Notes: generated by a model from the letters alone, not told the origin. A DNA stretch of 64,000 bases from Salinicola halophyticus (GCF_003206695.1 NZ_PZJN01000001.1:245473-309472), one strand, 5' to 3'. Positions 17,570 to 27,349 are shown, counted from the stretch's first letter. Numbers and translations: made by a program.

Positions 17570-17997
17570 GTTGTCGTTCCCTTAGTACAGGTTATTAGTA
17601 CGGATGCCGGGCTCGGATCCCGGATACGGATTCTTATTACAGGCTATTAGTACGGATCCTCGATATTATTAGGTTAGCGTTATTCCGGTGTCGTCGATAA
17701 AGCCGTCAAAAAAGCCGTCGATAAAGCCGTCGATAAAGCCGTTGGACGCTCTTGTAGGCTTATTGCACATTTACCGTAACAAAACGGCTACCCCCCTTAA
17801 ACCTTTGCCGGACAAAAGGGTTGACGCAATAGGTCGCCAAAAAGCCCGGATTAACGTGAATTTGTGGCCTGAAATCATCGCTACCCTGCGATACCATGAC
17901 TATCCTTATCGCATGCGACTACATGTCGCGGTAAGCATCTGGCGCAGCGGAGCATGCGCCTGAATAACCATTAGAGTTTGTTTCAAGGGAGAATTCC
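17570..17997. promoter_or_regulatory. Divergent region between porin and glucose dehydrogenase genes, with repeats
   Basis: No convincing gene. A 24-base sequence containing acaggttattagtacggat occurs at 17582-17605 and again at 17634-17657 (22 of 24 identical). A 12-bp unit, gataaagccgtc, is repeated four times in tandem at 17696-17743 (second copy begins aaaaaa). A plus-strand open frame across these repeats (17688-17963) would give SIKP repeats and has no ribosome site, so I do not call it. Both promoters must lie here. Confidence 0.5.
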
Positions 17998-20586
17998 GTG
18001 GCCACTTCGACCTCTTCCGGCGGCGTTGGCGCAATATTCGCCAAGCTTGTCGGGATCATCGTTGCACTTGTCGGTCTGGCGCTGGGAGCCGGTGGCGCTT
18101 ATTTGGCGACACTCGGCGGTTCCTGGTATTACCTGATCGCCGGGATATTGATGCTGATTGCCGGCATCCAACTGTTTCGCGGCCGGATCTCCGGCGCCGG
18201 TATTTACGGAATCGTCTTCATCGGTACGTTCCTGTGGGCGGCCTGGGAGTCGGGGCTCAATTACTGGCGCTGGATTCCTCGGCTCGACGTGATGCTGATT
18301 CTCGCCATCCTGGTCGCACTGGTCACTCCCGCGCTCAGGGGCGGTCCGTCACGCAAGGCCGGGTTTTCTGTCGCAGGTGTCCTGTTCCTGGGCCTGATCG
18401 TGGCCGGGGCACTGGCTTTCCTTCCGAACCGCGGTTATGAGCATCCCGAAGATGTGCCGGCACTGGCCCAGGAGTCGCTGTCCACCGATGTCGGGGACGC
18501 CCAGCCGGCCGATGTTCCCGCTGACGAAGACTGGTCCGCCTATGGCCGGGATTCGGCGGCTACGCGCTACTCCCCTGCCGACCAGATCACGCCGGACAAC
18601 GTTGGTGATCTCGAGGTGGCCTGGCAGTACCGCACCGGCGACATTCTCGACCACCGCTGGGGTGCGGAAACCACGCCGCTGAAGGTCGGCGACGATGTCT
18701 TCCTGTGCACCTCGCGCAATATCCTGATCTCGCTGAATGCCGCGACGGGTGAAGAGAACTGGCGCTACGATCCGCAGGTTTCCGAAGACGCTATTCCCTA
18801 CACCGCCGCTTGCCGTGGCGTGACGTATTACAAGACGCCGACAGATTCATCGTCGAGCGCCGATCCCTCGACGGCTCAGAACGGCGAAGGCTCTCAGGCC
18901 GCCGATAACGGCCAGGACGGCAACGATAGCCAGAGCGGCGACAATCAGCCAGCGCCGACAGACGATACGTCTTCCGGCCAGGGCGCAATCGCTTCGAACG
19001 ACGATCAGTCCTGCCAGGCGCGGATCATCTCCGGCACGCTGGACGGCCGCCTGATCGAAGTCGACGCCGCTACCGGCGAGCCCTGCACCGACTTCGGCGA
19101 CAACGGCCAGGTCGATATCAAGCGCAACATGGGCGAGACCCCCGACGGCTACGTCTCCATCAACTCCGCGCCAGTCGTGGTACGCAACGTGCTCATCACC
19201 GGCCACCAGGTGCTGGATGGTCAGCGCCGCTATCCGCCCTCCGGCGTGATCAAGGGCTACGATGTCGAAAGCGGTGAGCTGCTATGGGCCTGGGATGCGG
19301 GTCGTCCCGACCAGAGCGAGCCGTTGACGGGCGATGACACCTACGTACGCGGTTCTCCCAACATGTGGACCACCGCCGTGGGCGACAGCAAGCTCGGCAT
19401 GATCTATCTGCCGATGGCCAACAGTGCCGGCGATTACTGGAGCAGTTCGCGCACACCGGAAGAGAACGAGTGGGCCGCATCGATGGTGGCGATCGACGTC
19501 GAGACCGGCCTGCCGAAGTGGCACTTCCAGACCTCACACAAGGATGTCTGGGATTATGATCCCGGCTCGCAGCCGACGCTGATCGACTTCCCCACCGACA
19601 ATGGCAAGGTGCCAGCGCTGGTGATGCCGACCAAGCAGGGCGAGATCTACGTTTTCAACCGCGAGACCGGCGAATTGCTGGGCGGCGGTGCCGAAGAACG
19701 CCCGGTCCCCCAGGGCGGCGCCGAACCGGATCAGCGCAGCAAGACGCAACCGTTCTCGCTCTACGCCACGCTGCGCCAGCCGGACATCGACGAGAAGGAC
19801 ATGTGGGGCATGACCCCGTTCGACCAGCTGTTCTGTCGTATCCAGTACCGTCAGGCGAGCTGGGAAGGCATGTACACCCCGCCGACCGCCGAACAGCCGT
19901 GGATCCAGTACACCGGCTACAACGGGGGCTCCGACTGGGGCAGCGTGGCGATCGATCCGCATCGCGGCGTGATCATCGCCAACTACAACGACATGCCCAA
20001 CTACAACGAGCTGGTGCCGCGTGATGTCGCCAACAAGCTCGGCTGGGTGCCGCGCGACGAGCAGAAGGAAGACACGGGCGGAGCCGAAGGCGCCGGTGAT
20101 CCACAGGCCAATACGCCCTATGCGATCAATGTCAACGCCGGCTGGCGCGTGCCGTACACCGGCATGCTCTGCAAACAGCCGCCTTACGGGCATATTCGCG
20201 CCATCGATCTGGCGAGCGGTGATACCCTGTGGGACCGTCCGCTGGGTACGGCTCGCGCCAATGGCCCGTGGGGCATCCGTTCGGGACTGCCGATCGATAT
20301 CGGCACGCCCAATAACGGCGGCTCGGCGGTGACTGCAGGCGGCCTCATCTTCATCGCCGCGGCGACCGACGACCTCATTCGCGCCATCGACATCGAGAGC
20401 GGCGAGACAGTGTGGCAGGCGCCGCTGCCGGCGGGTGGCCAGGCCAATCCGATGGTCTATGAAGCCGACGGCCGTCAGTATGTGGTCATCGTGGCCACCG
20501 GGCATCACTTCATGGAAACGCCTACCGGCGACTATGTGATCGCCTACGCACTGCCGAAGGGTGAGGACGACACTTCATCGCAGTGA
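17998..20586 (+). CDS. gcd: Membrane-bound PQQ-dependent dehydrogenase, glucose dehydrogenase (Gcd) family
   Basis: 862 residues. Five hydrophobic helices (residues about 15-145) anchor it in the inner membrane; the rest is an eight-bladed quinoprotein propeller in the periplasm, passing electrons to ubiquinone. Seen are AYGRDSAATRYSPADQI, AWQYRTGD, PYTAACRGVTYY and the C-terminal PAGGQANPMVYEADGRQYVV. It oxidises glucose or another aldose; the related quinate dehydrogenases cannot be fully excluded. An unusual S/D/Q/N/G-rich insertion spans about residues 281-337, where E. coli Gcd has a short loop. GTG start with AGGGAGA six bases upstream. PQQ synthesis genes are not in the window. Confidence 0.88.
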   Translation: MATSTSSGGVGAIFAKLVGIIVALVGLALGAGGAYLATLGGSWYYLIAGILMLIAGIQLFRGRISGAGIYGIVFIGTFLWAAWESGLNYWRWIPRLDVMLILAILVALVTPALRGGPSRKAGFSVAGVLFLGLIVAGALAFLPNRGYEHPEDVPALAQESLSTDVGDAQPADVPADEDWSAYGRDSAATRYSPADQITPDNVGDLEVAWQYRTGDILDHRWGAETTPLKVGDDVFLCTSRNILISLNAATGEENWRYDPQVSEDAIPYTAACRGVTYYKTPTDSSSSADPSTAQNGEGSQAADNGQDGNDSQSGDNQPAPTDDTSSGQGAIASNDDQSCQARIISGTLDGRLIEVDAATGEPCTDFGDNGQVDIKRNMGETPDGYVSINSAPVVVRNVLITGHQVLDGQRRYPPSGVIKGYDVESGELLWAWDAGRPDQSEPLTGDDTYVRGSPNMWTTAVGDSKLGMIYLPMANSAGDYWSSSRTPEENEWAASMVAIDVETGLPKWHFQTSHKDVWDYDPGSQPTLIDFPTDNGKVPALVMPTKQGEIYVFNRETGELLGGGAEERPVPQGGAEPDQRSKTQPFSLYATLRQPDIDEKDMWGMTPFDQLFCRIQYRQASWEGMYTPPTAEQPWIQYTGYNGGSDWGSVAIDPHRGVIIANYNDMPNYNELVPRDVANKLGWVPRDEQKEDTGGAEGAGDPQANTPYAINVNAGWRVPYTGMLCKQPPYGHIRAIDLASGDTLWDRPLGTARANGPWGIRSGLPIDIGTPNNGGSAVTAGGLIFIAAATDDLIRAIDIESGETVWQAPLPAGGQANPMVYEADGRQYVVIVATGHHFMETPTGDYVIAYALPKGEDDTSSQ

Positions 20587-20662
20587 CGAATCAGGCCCCG
20601 GTCAAGAAGTACCTGCCGGGGCGTTGATCCGAAAATGTTGTCGATATGATCGAGTACGATCA

Positions 20663-20695
20663 AGCGGCGGTGTCGATGACACCGCCGCTTTTTTT
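20663..20695 (+). terminator. Rho-independent terminator of the PQQ dehydrogenase gene
   Basis: Perfect 12-bp stem (agcggcggtgtc with gacaccgccgct, loop gat) followed by six T. Confidence 0.93.
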
Positions 20696-20742
20696 GATTG
20701 GCTGATATGAATATGACGAGGCTGCAGACACGGGACGGACTG

Positions 20743-20775
20743 CCACAACGCCACAACACCACAACACCACAACAG
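20743..20775. repeat. Short tandem repeat, ccacaacac-type
   Basis: ccacaac units follow one another with 8-9 base period about four times. It lies in the non-coding gap between the dehydrogenase terminator and the rpoH terminator. No function seen. Confidence 0.6.
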
Positions 20776-20853
20776 AGTCCCGCTTCAGGATCTTCCCAGC
20801 GGGATCGACAGGCGAACGCGAAGCGGAAACTAAGCGGACACCAAACCGACATT

Positions 20854-20890
20854 AAAAAGCCCGAACCCCGTGAAATACAGGGTTCGGGCT
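20854..20890 (-). terminator. Rho-independent terminator, probably of rpoH
   Basis: An 11-bp stem (agcccgaaccc with gggttcgggct) followed on the minus strand by TTTTT. It lies about 240 bases after the rpoH stop codon; no gene lies between. Confidence 0.8.
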
Positions 20891-21032
20891 ATGCATCGAT
20901 TTGACGACGGTTTCTGTACGAGAGGCAGTCGTCAGGCAGAAGAGATAACTAACGCTGGCCGGTTCTCATCGACCGGGCTGACTGCGACATGAAGCTCTTA
21001 CACACGGCGTTTCGGTTACGAGGCGCTACCGT

Positions 21033-21060
21033 TACCAAGTACCAAGTACCAAGTACCAGG
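21033..21060. repeat. Tandem heptamer repeat taccaag
   Basis: Three exact copies of taccaag and a fourth, taccagg, in the 3' untranslated region of rpoH (minus strand). The seven-base period matches the heptamer elements around lysS, though the unit differs. The rest of the 20891-21130 gap shows nothing recognisable. Confidence 0.8.
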
Positions 21061-21130
21061 CGCCCCTGTGGCAGGACGCGTTGATAACAGACGCGCTGAT
21101 GACAGACTTACCGACCACAGACGCCGAGTA

Positions 21131-21997
21131 TCAGGCGGCTACCGTATCACCAAGCTGCTGCTTGATCTTCTTCATGGCGTTCTTCTCGAGCTGACGAATC
21201 CGCTCGGCAGAGACCCCGTAGACATCGGCCAGCTCATGCAGCGTGGACTTGTGATCGGAGAGCCAGCGACGCTGCAGAATGTCGCGCGAACGATCGTCCA
21301 GTTCGCTTAGAGCGCCTCGCAGCCGCCCCGTGTAGTCGGCTTCCCAGTCGTCCGCTTCGAGCTTGGCCGCCGGGTCGAAACTGTGATCCTCGAGATACTG
21401 CGCCGGCGCCTGATAACCCTGATCTTCCTCTTCGCCGGGACTGGCGTCGAAGCCCGCATCATAGGATGACAGGCGACCTTCCATTTCCCGCACGACCTTG
21501 GGCTTGACGTCGAGATCCTTGGCGATCGCGTCGACTTCGTCGTTGTTCAACCAGGCAAGACGCTTCTTGGCGCTGCGCAGATTGAAGAACAGCTTGCGCT
21601 GCGCCTTGGTGGTCGCAATCTTGACGATGCGCCAGTTACGCAGCACGTATTCGTGAATCTCGGCCTTGATCCAGTGAACCGCGAAGGAGACCAGACGAAC
21701 TCCCTGGTAGGGGTCGAAGCGTTTGACCGCCTTCATCAGCCCGACGTTACCTTCCTGAATCAGATCGGCCTGCGGCAACCCGTAGCCCGAGTAGCTGCGA
21801 GCAATATGAACGACGAAGCGCAGGTGCGACATGATCAGACGACGAGCCGACTCGAGGTCGTCCTCTTCGTACAGACGTACGCCCAGGTCGTGTTCTTCTT
21901 CGGCCGTCAGCACGGGAATGCCGTTGACCGCTTGAATGTAACCGTTGAGATCGTGACCCGGGGAAAGGTTCCCAATGGATTGAAGACTGTTGCTCAT
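21131..21997 (-). CDS. rpoH: RNA polymerase heat-shock sigma factor RpoH (sigma-32)
   Basis: 288 residues, close to the usual 284. Region 2 is visible as [19 protein letters not shown], the RpoH box as QRKLFFNLR, and region 4.2 as [19 protein letters not shown]. It directs transcription of heat-shock genes. I chose the ATG at 21997 (MSNSLQ) with GGAG upstream over the ATG at 22012, which has no ribosome site. It follows ftsX on the same strand, the conserved ftsYEX-rpoH order, with 283 bases between, so it probably has its own promoters. Confidence 0.97.
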   Translation of the reverse strand: MSNSLQSIGNLSPGHDLNGYIQAVNGIPVLTAEEEHDLGVRLYEEDDLESARRLIMSHLRFVVHIARSYSGYGLPQADLIQEGNVGLMKAVKRFDPYQGVRLVSFAVHWIKAEIHEYVLRNWRIVKIATTKAQRKLFFNLRSAKKRLAWLNNDEVDAIAKDLDVKPKVVREMEGRLSSYDAGFDASPGEEEDQGYQAPAQYLEDHSFDPAAKLEADDWEADYTGRLRGALSELDDRSRDILQRRWLSDHKSTLHELADVYGVSAERIRQLEKNAMKKIKQQLGDTVAA

Positions 21998-22105
21998 CTG
22001 CGATGTCTCCATGCTGGGCGGCGTGTCGGAGCGAAGAGCCGGTCAGCTCGATCCGCTTGGGAACACGTCGCAACAGGTTGTTCTGCCTGCCTACGAGGAT
22101 ACCTG

Positions 22106-22135
22106 ATAAGACCCTCAGCCTAGACAAAAGTTCAA
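22106..22135 (-). promoter_or_regulatory. Possible sigma-70 promoter of rpoH
   Basis: On the minus strand TTGAAC (22130-22135) and TCTTAT (22106-22111) are separated by 18 bases, leaving a 5' leader of about 100 bases before the rpoH ATG. The match is fair, not strong. Confidence 0.35.
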
Positions 22136-22280
22136 TATTCTCGCCAGCATCAGTGGTGCTGAAACTGAAGCTTGGCGAGTGATGACCGATACGTTGAGTG
22201 GTTTTTTTAGCGCATCCCATGGCCGTTGACCAGCGCGCCGAACCACCCATGACGACTCATGACTACCCATAATAAATAGG

Positions 22281-23261
22281 CTAACGCGGTTTGATGTCCG
22301 CCAGATGACGACCCACCGCGAGCCATGCTCCCAACCAGCCTAATAGTGTACTAAAAAGCAGCAGAAATGCCGAATGTCCGATACCCAGCGAGGGCAGTGC
22401 GAAGTGGGCACCGTAGCTTTCTGCCAGCGCCGCGACCGGCGAGGCCAGCCAGTTGCCGCCGAGTACCAGAATGATCAGCGACAGCGCCCCGCCGCCCAGT
22501 CCGTACCAGGCCCCACTATAGAGAAAGGGGCGGCGGACGAAGGCATGGGTCGCGCCGATCAGCGTGACGACCTCGATTTCCTGCCGCCGGCTCTCTACCG
22601 CCAAACGTATGGTATTGCCGACTACCAGTAGCACGCCCAGGCCGAACAGCAGCGCCAGCGCCAGCGCCACGCGCTGGCCGAGCGCCGCCAACTGTTGCAG
22701 ACGATCAAGCCAGGCCAGATCCAGACGCACTTCGTCGACCCCGTCGAGGGCCTGCAGCTGTTGACTCAACGCCTGAACTTCAGCGGGCGCCGTCGCGTCG
22801 GGGGTGACCACGACACTCGCCGGCAGGGGATTGGTCTCGAGCTGCGAAAGCGCATCGTCCACACCCAGCGTCTGCTGGAAATCCGCCAGCCCTTCGGCGG
22901 CAGTCACCAGCCGCGTGCCGGCCACACCGGGCTGCTCGCCGACTTCGGCGGCCAGGTCCATGGCGCGAGACTCGCCTACATCGGCGGCAAAATAGACCGT
23001 CAACGTGGCGCTCTCGTCCAGCTCGGCGTCCAGCAGCCGCGCGCTGTCCAGTGCCAACCACAATCCCGCCGGCAGGATCAGCGCGATGGCGATCGCCAGC
23101 ATGGTCAATAGCGTCGCTATCGGCCGCTTGACCAGGCGCAATGCGCTATCGCTCATCATCGCCCGATGATGCCGCAGCCAGGCGCGACCGCCGCCGGAAG
23201 CGCGACGCTGCGGCTTCTGCGCGCCACGAGGGCGCTCAGCGGAAGGCTGGCGTTCGCTCAT
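22281..23261 (-). CDS. ftsX: Cell division ABC transporter permease FtsX
   Basis: 326 residues. An R-rich cytoplasmic N-terminus (about 40 residues) precedes TM1, a periplasmic domain (about residues 75-200, where FtsX engages the amidase activator EnvC) and three further helices with the FtsX segment [20 protein letters not shown]. With FtsE it controls septal peptidoglycan hydrolysis. Its start overlaps the ftsE stop by four bases. Confidence 0.95.
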   Translation of the reverse strand: MSERQPSAERPRGAQKPQRRASGGGRAWLRHHRAMMSDSALRLVKRPIATLLTMLAIAIALILPAGLWLALDSARLLDAELDESATLTVYFAADVGESRAMDLAAEVGEQPGVAGTRLVTAAEGLADFQQTLGVDDALSQLETNPLPASVVVTPDATAPAEVQALSQQLQALDGVDEVRLDLAWLDRLQQLAALGQRVALALALLFGLGVLLVVGNTIRLAVESRRQEIEVVTLIGATHAFVRRPFLYSGAWYGLGGGALSLIILVLGGNWLASPVAALAESYGAHFALPSLGIGHSAFLLLFSTLLGWLGAWLAVGRHLADIKPR

Positions 23262-23926
23262 GCCGCCTCCCCGTCACCGACCAGGCGGCCGTCGCGCAGC
23301 TTCAGCACGCGATGCCGCAGCCGCGCGATCAGGGCCAGGTCATGGCTCGCTACCAGCACCGTGGTACCGATGCGGTTGAAATCCTCGAACAGCCGCATGA
23401 TATCGGCGGACAGCTGCGGATCGAGATTGCCGGTCGGCTCATCGGCCAGCAGCAACGCCGGCTTGTTGACCACCGCGCGGGCGATTCCCACCCTCTGCTG
23501 CTCGCCGGTGGAGAGTTCGATCGGCAGCGCCCGCTCGCGGTGCAGTAGCCCGACCTTGTCCAGCGCCGCGCGCACGCGGCGCGCGGCATCGGCCGGCTCG
23601 ACCCCCTGGATCGTCAACGGTAACGCCACGTTGGCGAAGATGTCGCGATCGAGCAGCAGCTGGTGGTCCTGGAAGACCACGCCGATCTGGCGTCGATAAT
23701 AGGGAACCTGGCTGATGTGCAGGCGGTCGAGATCGTGACCCGCAACCAGCACTCGGCCTCGCGAGGGGCGCTCGAGACGCATGACCAAGCGCAGCAGAGA
23801 GCTCTTGCCGGCGCCGGAATGGCCGGTCAGGAAGAGCATTTCGCCACGTTCGACGCGGAAATTGATATCGGCGAGCGCTTCGAAACGCCCGCCGTAGCGT
23901 TTGCCGACGTGCTCGAAAGCAATCAT
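23258..23926 (-). CDS. ftsE: Cell division ATP-binding protein FtsE
   Basis: 222 residues. Walker [14 protein letters not shown], signature [14 protein letters not shown] (Thr in place of the common Gly) and Walker [14 protein letters not shown]. It drives the FtsX permease at the divisome. It overlaps ftsY and ftsX by four bases each (ATGA), a tightly coupled operon. Confidence 0.96.
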   Translation of the reverse strand: MIAFEHVGKRYGGRFEALADINFRVERGEMLFLTGHSGAGKSSLLRLVMRLERPSRGRVLVAGHDLDRLHISQVPYYRRQIGVVFQDHQLLLDRDIFANVALPLTIQGVEPADAARRVRAALDKVGLLHRERALPIELSTGEQQRVGIARAVVNKPALLLADEPTGNLDPQLSADIMRLFEDFNRIGTTVLVASHDLALIARLRHRVLKLRDGRLVGDGEAA

Positions 23927-25521
23927 GAATCCGCGTCGCCATCCCGGCCGGCGTCTCGATCGAACAGCGCCTTGACGAAGGTCTGAGCATCGAACGGGCG
24001 CAGATCCTCGAGCGACTCACCGACGCCGATGAAACGGATGGGGATGCCGGTTTTCTTGGCCAGGGCAAAGATGATGCCGCCCTTGGCGGTGCCATCGAGC
24101 TTGGTCAAGGTGATACCGGTGACCGGAATCGCCTCGTCGAAAGTGGTCGCCTGAGAGATCGCGTTCTGGCCGGTGCCTGCATCGAGTACCAGCATCACCT
24201 CGTGCGGTGCCGTGGCGTCGAGCTTGGCCATGACCCGCTGCACCTTCTTGAGCTCTTCCATCAGATGGCTCTTGTTGTGCAGGCGACCGGCAGTGTCGGC
24301 GATCAACACGTCGACCTTGCGCGCCTTGGCCGCGGCGACGGCGTCGTAGATCACCGAAGCGCTGTCGGCGCCGGTATGCTGAGCGATCACCGGCACGCGG
24401 TTGCGCTCGCCCCAGACCTTGAGCTGCTCGACGGCAGCGGCTCGGAAGGTATCGCCCGCCGCCAGCATCACGCTGCGCCCTTCGTTCTGGAAACGCTGGG
24501 TCAACTTGCCGATGGTCGTGGTCTTACCAACACCGTTGACGCCGACCATCAGGATCACGAACGGGCCTTCGCCCTTCGGCGGCAGCTGCAGCGGCTGGGT
24601 GACCGGTTCGAGCAGCGCCGCCAGCTCTTCCTGCAGCGCGCGGTAGAGCGCGTCGGCATCGGCGAGTTCCTTGCGCGAAACACGCCCGGTCAGGCGCTCG
24701 ATGATCTCGCTGGTCGCCTCGATCCCCACATCCGCCAGTAGCAGCTGCGTTTCGAGATCCTCCATCAGATCATCGTCGATCTGCTTCTTGCCCAGCAGCA
24801 GATCGGCAACGCCATCGGTCAGGTTGGCACGTGTGCGTCCCAGGCCAGCCCGCACCCGCGATAGCCAGCCGCCCTTGGGCTTCTCCTTGGGCGCTGGCGC
24901 CGGGGTATTCGACTCGAGTGACGGCTCGGGCTCGAGCGGCTCGGATACAGGTGATTCAGGCTCGGGCGCCTGGGAGGCCTGGGATGATGGCGAGGGTGCG
25001 GGCGTCACATCCGTTGCCAGCTCCGTCGCTCGCGTGCCTGCCGCGGGGGTTTCTTCCAGCGAGGACTGCGGCGATTCCTGCGACAGCGGCTCGCTCAGCG
25101 CCTGCTTGGCAGCCGTTTCCTCGAGTGACGAAGGGTCGTAATCCACGGTCGCCGACCGATCGGGATCCTCGGCCTGGACGAGCGATTCATCGCCCGGTGT
25201 GGCGGTCCCGACTGCCGGGGCGACAGTGTCGTCTCGAACGGAAGGTCCGTCGTCGACAACGGGAGTTTCCGGGTCCCGTTCGACGGCAGGCTGCAGTCCG
25301 TGGGAGGACGCGCTGTCATCCTTCGAGATGGCGCTTTCGTCCTTAGAGTCGGCGCTTGCCGAGCCGGCCCCCCTGTCAGGGTCGACCTCGTCACTTTCGC
25401 TGGCGGGAACGCCGGCCTCCGCGTTCTCCTCTAGCGCCGCCGCTTCGGCCTCTTCCGCCTCGCGCCGACGCGCTTCCTCTTCCTGCTGCTGTTTCTTGCG
25501 ACTCTTGAATAGTCCGAACAT
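23923..25521 (-). CDS. ftsY: Signal recognition particle receptor FtsY
   Basis: 532 residues. The first ~220 residues are an acidic, E/S/P-rich A domain that contacts membrane lipids, longer and more repetitive than usual. The NG GTPase domain follows: GVNGVGKTTTIGKL (P-loop), VLIADTAGRLHN (G3) and LTKLDGTAKGG (G4/G5). It docks SRP-ribosome complexes at the membrane. I prefer the ATG at 25521 (MFGLFKSRKK), the usual FtsY beginning; a GTG four codons upstream is possible. It is divergent from rsmD. Confidence 0.95.
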   Translation of the reverse strand: MFGLFKSRKKQQQEEEARRREAEEAEAAALEENAEAGVPASESDEVDPDRGAGSASADSKDESAISKDDSASSHGLQPAVERDPETPVVDDGPSVRDDTVAPAVGTATPGDESLVQAEDPDRSATVDYDPSSLEETAAKQALSEPLSQESPQSSLEETPAAGTRATELATDVTPAPSPSSQASQAPEPESPVSEPLEPEPSLESNTPAPAPKEKPKGGWLSRVRAGLGRTRANLTDGVADLLLGKKQIDDDLMEDLETQLLLADVGIEATSEIIERLTGRVSRKELADADALYRALQEELAALLEPVTQPLQLPPKGEGPFVILMVGVNGVGKTTTIGKLTQRFQNEGRSVMLAAGDTFRAAAVEQLKVWGERNRVPVIAQHTGADSASVIYDAVAAAKARKVDVLIADTAGRLHNKSHLMEELKKVQRVMAKLDATAPHEVMLVLDAGTGQNAISQATTFDEAIPVTGITLTKLDGTAKGGIIFALAKKTGIPIRFIGVGESLEDLRPFDAQTFVKALFDRDAGRDGDADS

Positions 25522-25650
25522 GGATGGCTTCACTGCTGAAAAGCCGTGCTGGCGCCGCTGGATCAGCGTCGGTCATCACGACTTCGGAGAATATCGATAA
25601 CGAGACCTCATCCTATCACCGCGAGGGTTGCGGGGGTACAATTGCGCGCC

Positions 25651-26307
25651 ATGAATCGACGTCGTCCACGTCGGGCCAGCAATAGCGCCCGAGACCGCAC
25701 CCAAGGCAGTGCCCGTTCCGGCCAAGACGGCCCCGTGTCATCGCATCGGGGGCCCGGTCAGCTGCGTCTGATCGGCGGCGAATTCCGACGTCGCAAACTG
25801 GCGATTGCGCAGAGCCCAGGCTTGCGTCCGACGCCGGACCGAGTGCGCGAAACCCTGTTCAACTGGCTGGCGTTCGATGTCGGCGGCAAGCAGGTGCTGG
25901 ATCTCTATGCCGGCACCGGCGCGCTAGGACTGGAAGCGCTCTCGCGCGGCGCCAATCAGGCGAGCTTCGTCGAGTCCAGCGCCGTCGTGGCTGACGCCCT
26001 CGAAGCGAATATCGAACTGCTGGGGGCCAACGGTCGGGTTCACCGAAGCGATGCGCAGCAATTTCTCGATGGCACGCCGACCGCGTTCGATCTGGTCTTT
26101 CTCGATCCGCCCTTCCGTTTGGGGCTTGCCGCTCGAACCTGCCAGCGTCTCGAAGCCGATGGATGGCTGGCGGCCCGAGCGATGATCTATGTCGAAACGG
26201 AACACGAACTGGAGTGGCAGCCGCCGGATGGCTGGCAGCTTCATCGAGAAATCGTCGCCGGAGAGAGCCATGGGCGGCTGTTTCGACGCACTCAGAGCGT
26301 GGATTGA
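25651..26307 (+). CDS. rsmD: 16S rRNA (guanine(966)-N2)-methyltransferase RsmD
   Basis: 218 residues. After an R/S-rich disordered N-terminus of about 35 residues come the family segments RPTPDRVRETLFNWL, VLDLYAGTGALGLEALSRG (SAM-binding motif I) and DLVFLDPPF (catalytic DPPF/Y motif). It methylates G966 of 16S rRNA. The divergent rsmD/ftsY arrangement is conserved in gammaproteobacteria. Confidence 0.94.
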   Translation: MNRRRPRRASNSARDRTQGSARSGQDGPVSSHRGPGQLRLIGGEFRRRKLAIAQSPGLRPTPDRVRETLFNWLAFDVGGKQVLDLYAGTGALGLEALSRGANQASFVESSAVVADALEANIELLGANGRVHRSDAQQFLDGTPTAFDLVFLDPPFRLGLAARTCQRLEADGWLAARAMIYVETEHELEWQPPDGWQLHREIVAGESHGRLFRRTQSVD

Positions 26308-26433
26308 CGTCGCCGGTTCGAGACGCTTGTCGAAGGCTCCGGCGCCACGTAGGCTGGCGCCCACCAGGTCAACAGTTGTTTTCCATCAGGTTGTTTTTCA
26401 CTAGACAGTCATGAGCTTTCAAGGAGCGTGCCA

Positions 26434-26640
26434 ATGAACGGGGAAATCTTCGCCAAGCTGGAGCAGAAGATTCAGGATGCCGTCGACAGCATCGAGATGC
26501 TGAAGATGGAAAACGAAGAGCTCAAGGCGGAAAACGCGCGCTTCCAGCAGGAACGCGAAGAGTGGGAGCAGCGTCTCGGCGGCCTGCTCGACAAGCTGCA
26601 GTCGCTGGATACCCAGACGGGTGACAGCAACAACGGCTGA
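26434..26640 (+). CDS. zapB: ZapB-like cell division coiled-coil protein
   Basis: 68 residues, almost entirely a heptad-patterned coiled coil (LEQKIQDAVDSIEMLKMENE...). Length and opening match ZapB, which bridges ZapA/FtsZ and MatP at mid-cell. AGGAG lies eight bases before the ATG. Simple coiled coils are hard to assign by eye; a generic short coiled-coil protein is the alternative. Confidence 0.7.
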   Translation: MNGEIFAKLEQKIQDAVDSIEMLKMENEELKAENARFQQEREEWEQRLGGLLDKLQSLDTQTGDSNNG

Positions 26641-26648
26641 GTTGAATC

Positions 26649-26701
26649 CAGGGTGGCCGACTTCTAGCCACCCTGTCGCCACGCGGGCCGTGCGCCCGCG
26701 T
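26649..26701. terminator. Two stem-loops between convergent zapB-like and rimI genes
   Basis: cagggtggc/gccaccctg (26649-26675, 9 bp) and acgcgggc/gcccgcgt (26681-26701, 8 bp). No clear T tract on either strand; probable bidirectional 3'-end structure for the two genes. Confidence 0.45.
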
Positions 26702-26721
26702 CACGGCACCAATCCGCGACC

Positions 26722-27231
26722 CTATTCTTCTGGCGACGCCCGCTCCTGACTCAGCTCCCGCGACATCAGCAGCGCATCCTCGCCTCGCCCATCTTCACCC
26801 CGATAATAACCCTGCCGCTGACCATCGATGACGAACCCGGCTTGCTCGTAGAGACGTCGAGCCGCCAGATTCGACTCTCGAAGCTCGAGCAGCAATCTCT
26901 CCGCCCCGCGCGCCATCGCACTCTCCGATACCCAGGCCAGCAACCCACGCGCCAGACCATGCCGCCGCTCGGCGGGCAGAACGCAGATCGACTGCAGCTC
27001 GGCGTCGAAAGGCAGGTGGGCCAGGACGGCCGTCGCCCGCAGCTCGGCACCCTCGGCCGACCACATTCCCCAGACTTCGTAATCGCTATCGGTCAGCGCA
27101 GCACGCAACAACGCTTCCGACCAGGCATCGTCGTTGGCCAGGCGCTCGAACGCCAGCAGCGCCGGCAGATCGTCCATGCCGAGCCGGACCGGGGCAAGAT
27201 CGGCTGGGAAAGTGTCGGTAAGAGAGATCAC
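26722..27231 (-). CDS. rimI: Ribosomal protein S18-alanine N-acetyltransferase RimI
   Basis: 169 residues, GNAT fold. The acetyl-CoA binding loop appears as VLPAERRHGLARGLL and the C-terminal NLAARRLYEQAGFVIDGQRQGYY is the RimI hallmark. It acetylates the N-terminus of S18. Start taken as GTG at 27231. It follows the HolD-like gene, as in the E. coli holD-rimI order. Confidence 0.88.
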   Translation of the reverse strand: MISLTDTFPADLAPVRLGMDDLPALLAFERLANDDAWSEALLRAALTDSDYEVWGMWSAEGAELRATAVLAHLPFDAELQSICVLPAERRHGLARGLLAWVSESAMARGAERLLLELRESNLAARRLYEQAGFVIDGQRQGYYRGEDGRGEDALLMSRELSQERASPEE

Positions 27232-27349
27232 GTGGCGCTATCCGGAAAGCATGGAAAAAATCGACATCGAGGAAGGCCGAGATGGGCAGAGGTCGATATC
27301 GTCAGTCAGCGGATCGATAGATGCCGGACTCGGCAAACAATCGTGCCGC

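Noticed and set aside
17688..17963. 91-codon plus-strand frame with SIKP repeats
   Set aside because: No ribosome site, repeat-derived N-terminus, no conserved domain; more likely regulatory DNA of the porin and gcd promoters.
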